A stretch of DNA of 64,000 nucleotides, from the NCBI RefSeq assembly GCF_014641595.1, contig NZ_BMIA01000001.1:1054001-1118000 (forward strand). Reading direction: 5' to 3'. Position 1 is the first letter of the stretch. The number at the start of each line of letters is the position of its first letter. The notes under the pieces are model-generated. The model saw only the letters and a program-made list of their open reading frames with translations. It was not told where the DNA came from and ran no database searches. Origin of the DNA: Dyadobacter endophyticus (lineage in GTDB: Bacteria; Bacteroidota; Bacteroidia; Cytophagales; Spirosomataceae). Both the position numbers and the translations under genes were made by a program. Positions 59,855 to 64,000 of this stretch are shown here, one piece after another.

Positions 59855-61759
59855 ATGACGCAACTTGGTTCTTTGAAAGGCATTTTCATCTGCTTGATGT
59901 TGTTCCTTTGCCTTTCCCGACCGGTTGGGGCGCAGGTGGGTAGGATCCACAAGCTGCAACAGAGCCTTTCTTCAATCCGCGATAGTTCGGATTACGTCGA
60001 CGTCGTCAACCGGATTTCATTGCTTTTTTATGAACAAAATGCAGATAGTACGCTCTATTATGCATTGAAGGCGCGAGAGATAGCCTTTCGCAACGATTAT
60101 GCCCAGGGGCTGGCCGATGCTACCAATAACCTGGGCGTGGTTTTCGATATTAAAGGCAATATCCAACTCGCGTTGCGCTACTATAACGACGCGTATAATC
60201 AGTATGTAACGTTGGGCGATTCGTCCAACGTCGTGCAGACGCTCATGAATATTGGTTCGGTGTACAATTTCAGCGGCCGCCACGATAAGGCGCAGGCCAA
60301 CTATGACCGTGCCATTGCGCTCGGTGACCGCATTGCGCATGATTCGATCACAGCGCTGGTTATCTATAACTATGTGTTGCTCTATCCTCAAAAATTCACG
60401 GCAAAGCGCCGTAATACGCTTATAGACCGGGCTTACGGCATTGCCAAAAAGTATCGGGATATCCGCCTCGAATTGGCGATCGATCAACTCAGGGCGACTG
60501 CGCTTATTGAATCGGGGCAACGCGAACGGGGCCTGACATTGCTGGAAAAGACCCTGAACAGCACACTGGCGCTGGAATTGAACTATCTCAGTATGGATAT
60601 CCTGCTTGATCTGGGGGATTATTACCTCCCCAAGGACCGAGATAGAGCCATTCAATTCTATAACAAAGCGCTCGACCTGGCCGAACAAAAGAACTATCGC
60701 ATGTATGCGCGCGACGTGTGCAAGAAGCTGTATGACTATTACGAGGGCAGGAAAGAAAATGCCAATGCGTTTATTTATAGCCAAAAGTTGTTAAAGCTAT
60801 TCGAGGAACAGGAGGATATCAACCGCGTTTCAGGGATCGATTACATTGAGTATGCAGTAAAAGACCAACAATTGATCTCAGAGCAGTTGAAATCGAAATA
60901 CAATGCGCAGCTGCTGGCGCTGGCCGTGGCCGTGTGTGTGCTGACCTTGCTGAGCATTGTCATACTTTGGCGAAACTGGAAGCTCAGCAAAAAAACCAAC
61001 AGCGTGCTGACGATGCAGTTCAGGCAGCTGGAATCGACCACCGATGCATTGGAAAAAAGTAATCAGAACTACGCGCGGCTGATCAAGATCGTGGCCCATG
61101 ACCTCCGCAATCCGATCGGTGGTATCAATGCGTTGTGCTCGTTGTTGCAAGAGGAGGATACGACAGCCGAAGAGGCCCGTCAATATGTGGAACTTATCCG
61201 GGAGTCGAGTACGAGCTGCCTGCACATGATCAGCGATTTGCTCCAAACCGATTTTGATTTCAAAGAAGCGGAATTACAGAAAAAGCCGGTCGAATTGTCT
61301 GTCTTCCTCGGCCATGCAGTGACCTTGCTCACATTCCGGGCAGCTGAAAAGAACCAGCGGCTTATACTCGAAGGTCCGTCGCATATGATAGTGAATGCCG
61401 ACCCCGACAAGTTGCTGCGCGTTCTGAACAATCTGATTGTCAATGCGATCAAGTTCAGCCCCGATGGAGAAATGATCCGGATCAAAATGGAGCAATCGGA
61501 CACTGGCGTCACCATTTCAGTCATGGATCACGGGCTGGGAATTCCCAAGTCCGCGATTCCCAATCTTTTCGACCCGTTTACGACCTCGAAGCGCCCTGGT
61601 ACGGCCGGGGAGCAAGCTTTTGGCTTGGGTTTGTATATTTCAAAACAGATCGTCGAAGCGCATGGAGGGACGCTCTGGTTCGAGACGGAAGAGGGGAGCG
61701 GCACCACTTTCTTTGTTTTCCTGCCCGGAGAGAACGTCGACACACTCTCTCCGGCCTGA
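59855..61759 (+). CDS. TPR-containing sensor histidine kinase
   Basis: The 634-residue protein has a signal sequence (GIFICLMLFLCLSRPVGAQ), an extracytoplasmic region of about 300 residues made of TPR repeats (YALKAREIAFRNDYAQGLAD, ALRYYNDAYNQYVTLGDSSN, AIQFYNKALDLAEQKNYRMY), a membrane helix (LLALAVAVCVLTLLSIVILW), a coiled coil, HisKA with H415 in IVAHDLRNPIGG, and a HATPase domain (NLIVNAIKFSP, VMDHGLGIP, GLGLYISKQIVEAHGG). It has no receiver or output domain and no adjacent response regulator, so it is an orphan kinase. It has its own transcript after the terminator at 59802. Confidence 0.92.
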   Translation: MTQLGSLKGIFICLMLFLCLSRPVGAQVGRIHKLQQSLSSIRDSSDYVDVVNRISLLFYEQNADSTLYYALKAREIAFRNDYAQGLADATNNLGVVFDIKGNIQLALRYYNDAYNQYVTLGDSSNVVQTLMNIGSVYNFSGRHDKAQANYDRAIALGDRIAHDSITALVIYNYVLLYPQKFTAKRRNTLIDRAYGIAKKYRDIRLELAIDQLRATALIESGQRERGLTLLEKTLNSTLALELNYLSMDILLDLGDYYLPKDRDRAIQFYNKALDLAEQKNYRMYARDVCKKLYDYYEGRKENANAFIYSQKLLKLFEEQEDINRVSGIDYIEYAVKDQQLISEQLKSKYNAQLLALAVAVCVLTLLSIVILWRNWKLSKKTNSVLTMQFRQLESTTDALEKSNQNYARLIKIVAHDLRNPIGGINALCSLLQEEDTTAEEARQYVELIRESSTSCLHMISDLLQTDFDFKEAELQKKPVELSVFLGHAVTLLTFRAAEKNQRLILEGPSHMIVNADPDKLLRVLNNLIVNAIKFSPDGEMIRIKMEQSDTGVTISVMDHGLGIPKSAIPNLFDPFTTSKRPGTAGEQAFGLGLYISKQIVEAHGGTLWFETEEGSGTTFFVFLPGENVDTLSPA

Positions 61760-61772
61760 TCAGGCGGTACGG

Positions 61773-62657
61773 TTATTTTTGTTTAAGCTTCTCGTCGTAC
61801 TTCTTTTTCAATTCAGCGACGGCTTTGTCGTAGCCTGCTTTATCAAAAAAGGCTTCGGGGCGGTAGGGGTCGGAGGGTTTGTGTTTTTCGTGCAACGCAA
61901 ACTGACTTGCATGCGACGACAGCCAGATATCGAACTGCTCGTTTTTCATTGCGGCCAATGTCTTGGCATAATCCTTGCCCACCTCGGGGTAGCCAGCCAT
62001 TCCCGAGAGCTTGGTTTCATCTAAAATGCTCGGCATGTTGGCGATCAGGACTTTATAGGCCCGCTTCTCATCCCTCACCGTTAGCGAAAAGCTACTGGAG
62101 CCGGGCGTATGGCCGGGGTGGTGCAGCAGTTTTACCTGCATGGTACCCAGCTTGATAATCTCGCCATTTTTGAGCAACTGATCGGCAGTTACCGGCTCGA
62201 AACTGGCACCGTGTCCGCCCAATGCATAATCGGAAGCACCGCCGTCGGCGATGGATTTAGCGTCTCTTTCCTGGATCATCAGTTTGGCGCCGGTAGCCTT
62301 TTTAATAGCCGCCATTCCGGCCACGTGGTCGTAATGGGCATGTGTAGCGAGCAGTATTTTGATGTCTTCAAATTTAAAGCCCAGCGCCTGTACGTGCTTG
62401 CGGATAAGGGGTACCGAGCCTTCGAGGCCTGTGTTGATCAATATATGGCCTTTGGGCGTCGCAATAAGGTAGCAGGCCAAATCGTAAGTGCCTACATAAT
62501 AGAGATTTCCCGCGATGCGGAACGGCCGGTAGTCTTTCGACCAGTCGGCCTGGACGAACGGGGGCTTCCAGGTTTTGTTTTGCGCCTCTGATACAAATGG
62601 AGTGAGTAATGCCCCGGCAATGAGCGTAGTTATAAGCGTTTTTTGAAGGTTCGGCAT
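61773..62657 (-). CDS. Subclass B3 metallo-beta-lactamase
   Basis: ATG 62655-62657 (MPNLQKTLITTLIAGALLTP) gives a signal peptide and 294 residues; a frame reaching to 62759 would precede the signal. The zinc motifs of subclass B3 are complete: H106-x-H108-x-D110-H111 in THAHYDH, H183 in PGHTPGS and H249 in SSHASQFALHEK, without the subclass B1 cysteine. Other B3 features are FRIAGNLYYVGTYDLACYLI and DYALGG. The enzyme would hydrolyse beta-lactams in the periplasm. It is convergent with the sensor kinase, 13 bases apart, and is probably a resident chromosomal gene. Confidence 0.92.
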   Translation of the reverse strand: MPNLQKTLITTLIAGALLTPFVSEAQNKTWKPPFVQADWSKDYRPFRIAGNLYYVGTYDLACYLIATPKGHILINTGLEGSVPLIRKHVQALGFKFEDIKILLATHAHYDHVAGMAAIKKATGAKLMIQERDAKSIADGGASDYALGGHGASFEPVTADQLLKNGEIIKLGTMQVKLLHHPGHTPGSSSFSLTVRDEKRAYKVLIANMPSILDETKLSGMAGYPEVGKDYAKTLAAMKNEQFDIWLSSHASQFALHEKHKPSDPYRPEAFFDKAGYDKAVAELKKKYDEKLKQK

Positions 62658-62676
62658 AAGATTGATGGTAAGCGCG

Positions 62677-62707
62677 CAAAGATAGAGGCGGGGTGACTGG
62701 TATGCAA
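62677..62707 (-). promoter_or_regulatory. Promoter of the metallo-beta-lactamase gene
   Basis: On the minus strand TTG (62705-62707) and TATCTTTG (62677-62684) are exactly 20 bases apart, matching the Bacteroidota consensus. The start codon is 19 bases downstream. Confidence 0.75.
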
Positions 62708-62843
62708 GACGTTGTGTTGGCCGTTGACGGCCGACCGCCGCAGGCCTATCTCTTAACAAACTGATAATAAATACATAAACTCGGCGAAAAGTGAATGGCT
62801 GTTCTTTGTGAAACTATTTCACTTAATCAGTTTATCACTCACC

Positions 62844-64000
62844 ATGAAGCCTTTATTTACTTACACCGCATTGGCCGGCATTCTTGCACTCGGGGCCTGC
62901 CAGGACCACCGCGATCCGAACAGTCCGGACATTACCCTGCAAAACCGTTCGGTGACACCCGTATTGGCCAAATTGCTCCCCGGCGCTACCAACGGACGTG
63001 TTTCGGCCAACAACGTGAAGCTTTATTCACTTCTGAGCAGCGACGACCAGCTGGAGCAATCGCCAGGCTACGTGTTTGGAGGCTCTGCCGATGGCGCCGG
63101 TCTTTTCCAGAATCCTGACGGCAACTACACGATCCTGGTAAACAATGAAGACAACTTCTCCGTGTCGCGCATTACACTCGATAAGGGTTTCAAGCCTGTA
63201 AAAGGCGAGTACATACTCAATTCCGACGGAGGAACCTGGCGTTTGTGCTCGGCTACTTTGGTGACGCCGGTCGAGCATGGTTTTGGCCCTGTTTTTCTCA
63301 CGTCAGGCGAAAGCGGCCAGGAATCGCGCACACACGCGGTCAACGTAGATTCGGACGTAAGCCAGGCGAATATCTCCCGCGAGGTAGCAGGTCTTGGCCG
63401 TTGGAGCGCCGAAAACGCAGTTCCGCTTCCTAAAACTGCTTATCCCGGCAAAACGGTGATCGTGATCGGCGACGACGATTCTGATGTGAATGGTGGCCAG
63501 GTGGCCATGTATTTGTCCAATACCGTGGGCGACCTCGACAACGGCGCTCTTTACATGCTGAAACGCGCTGATAACAATCAGAAAGAAAGGGATATGCAAG
63601 TCGGTTCGACTTATGATGTGGAGTTTGTTAAAATCGGTAACCACAAGACGCTGACCGGAGCGCAGATCAACTCGAAAGTAAATGATCTGAAAGCGATCAA
63701 ATTCGGACGTGTGGAAGACGTGGATTACCGCAAGGGCGGCGGCGCACAGGGCCGCGAGGTGATTTTTGCCGTGACAGGCCAGGACAACAGCGGCGTGAAC
63801 GCTGACTATTCACGTTCGAAATACGGTCGTATTTACCGCGTTGTGCTCGACGCGAACGACCCTACCAAAGGTAAACTGGAAGTATTGCTCGACGGCGACG
63901 ACCGTAACGGCATCGCCAAAACTTTCCAGAACCCGGATAACGTTTGCGCAACCTTCGACTACGTCTACATTATGGAAGATCCGAATGGTTATGGCGACGA
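62844..64000 (+). CDS. PhoX-like lipoprotein (3' end outside window)
   Basis: The reading frame opens at ATG 62844 and continues past the right edge, covering about 385 residues. It has a lipoprotein signal with lipobox ALGAC (cysteine near residue 19). The visible part shows PhoX/DUF839-like features: PVEHGFGPVFLTSGESG, GREVIFAVTGQDNSGVNADY, YGRIYRVVLDAN, VLLDGDD and FQNPDNVCATFDYVYIMEDP. PhoX enzymes are calcium- and iron-dependent alkaline phosphatases, but many relatives are uncharacterised. A short palindrome, GTGAAA-CTA-TTTCAC (62808-62822), precedes the gene and may be an operator. Confidence 0.8.
   Translation, partial: MKPLFTYTALAGILALGACQDHRDPNSPDITLQNRSVTPVLAKLLPGATNGRVSANNVKLYSLLSSDDQLEQSPGYVFGGSADGAGLFQNPDGNYTILVNNEDNFSVSRITLDKGFKPVKGEYILNSDGGTWRLCSATLVTPVEHGFGPVFLTSGESGQESRTHAVNVDSDVSQANISREVAGLGRWSAENAVPLPKTAYPGKTVIVIGDDDSDVNGGQVAMYLSNTVGDLDNGALYMLKRADNNQKERDMQVGSTYDVEFVKIGNHKTLTGAQINSKVNDLKAIKFGRVEDVDYRKGGGAQGREVIFAVTGQDNSGVNADYSRSKYGRIYRVVLDANDPTKGKLEVLLDGDDRNGIAKTFQNPDNVCATFDYVYIMEDPNGYGD

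Noticed and set aside
62658..62759. Upstream extension of the beta-lactamase reading frame
   Set aside because: It runs through the promoter elements at 62677-62707 and precedes the signal peptide start.
1..64000. CRISPR arrays, rRNA, tRNA and intact insertion sequences
   Set aside because: No regularly spaced repeat array, no rRNA-like stretch, no foldable tRNA and no transposase gene were found on either strand.

Overview
The window comes from a Bacteroidota chromosome, most likely a Cytophagales bacterium of the Dyadobacter/Spirosomaceae type. The evidence is two SusC/SusD pairs, a FecI/FecR/STN-SusC signalling set, a hybrid two-component system, a type IX secretion sorting domain, and promoters of the Bacteroidota form TTG-N19/20-TAnnTTTG. 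Genus assignment is inference from gene content. Base composition changes at about 7.4 kb: the left part is AT-rich with long gaps and small unfamiliar genes, while the rest is denser and richer in GC.

1-7.5 kb, accessory island. A very large minus-strand gene enters from the left edge. It fuses a HigA-type helix-turn-helix, a PD-(D/E)XK-like nuclease segment and a long helical region, and its start sits beside a perfect 16-bp-arm palindrome. Next come a terminator, a tyrosine recombinase of the CTnDOT-like subgroup, and small orphan genes or gene remnants separated by two copies of a hairpin-forming repeat whose stems vary in a compensatory way. This looks like a gene-cassette array or defence/immunity island and is the most unusual part of the window.

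7.5-25 kb, mixed core and accessory genes: a secreted Ntn-hydrolase with a membrane tail, a MATE exporter, RidA, a response regulator overlapping convergently with a propeller-type sensor kinase, a secreted S74 tail-fibre-like protein followed by a T9SS cargo protein, a Crp-family regulator, an ester-cyclase-like protein, an MDR oxidoreductase, and a membrane protein/XRE pair.

25.4-40.6 kb, a co-oriented run: ECF sigma factor, FecR anti-sigma, STN-containing SusC, SusD and two near-identical secreted M20 amidohydrolases, which reads as a sensing-uptake-hydrolysis locus for an amide-bonded substrate. It is followed by an ABC transporter pair with a small secreted Cys-motif protein and a large secreted metzincin-like protease.

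40.7-50.6 kb: SnoaL-like protein, methyltransferases, an ArsR repressor operon with three SRPBCC proteins and two matching operators, a TonB-dependent receptor under a cobalamin riboswitch, an AraC regulator, an O-acetyltransferase and a C1q-like secreted protein. 50.7-64 kb: a hybrid two-component regulator divergent from a SusC/SusD pair, a TPR sensor kinase, a subclass B3 metallo-beta-lactamase and a PhoX-like lipoprotein that runs off the right edge. I found no tRNA, rRNA, CRISPR array or intact insertion sequence.
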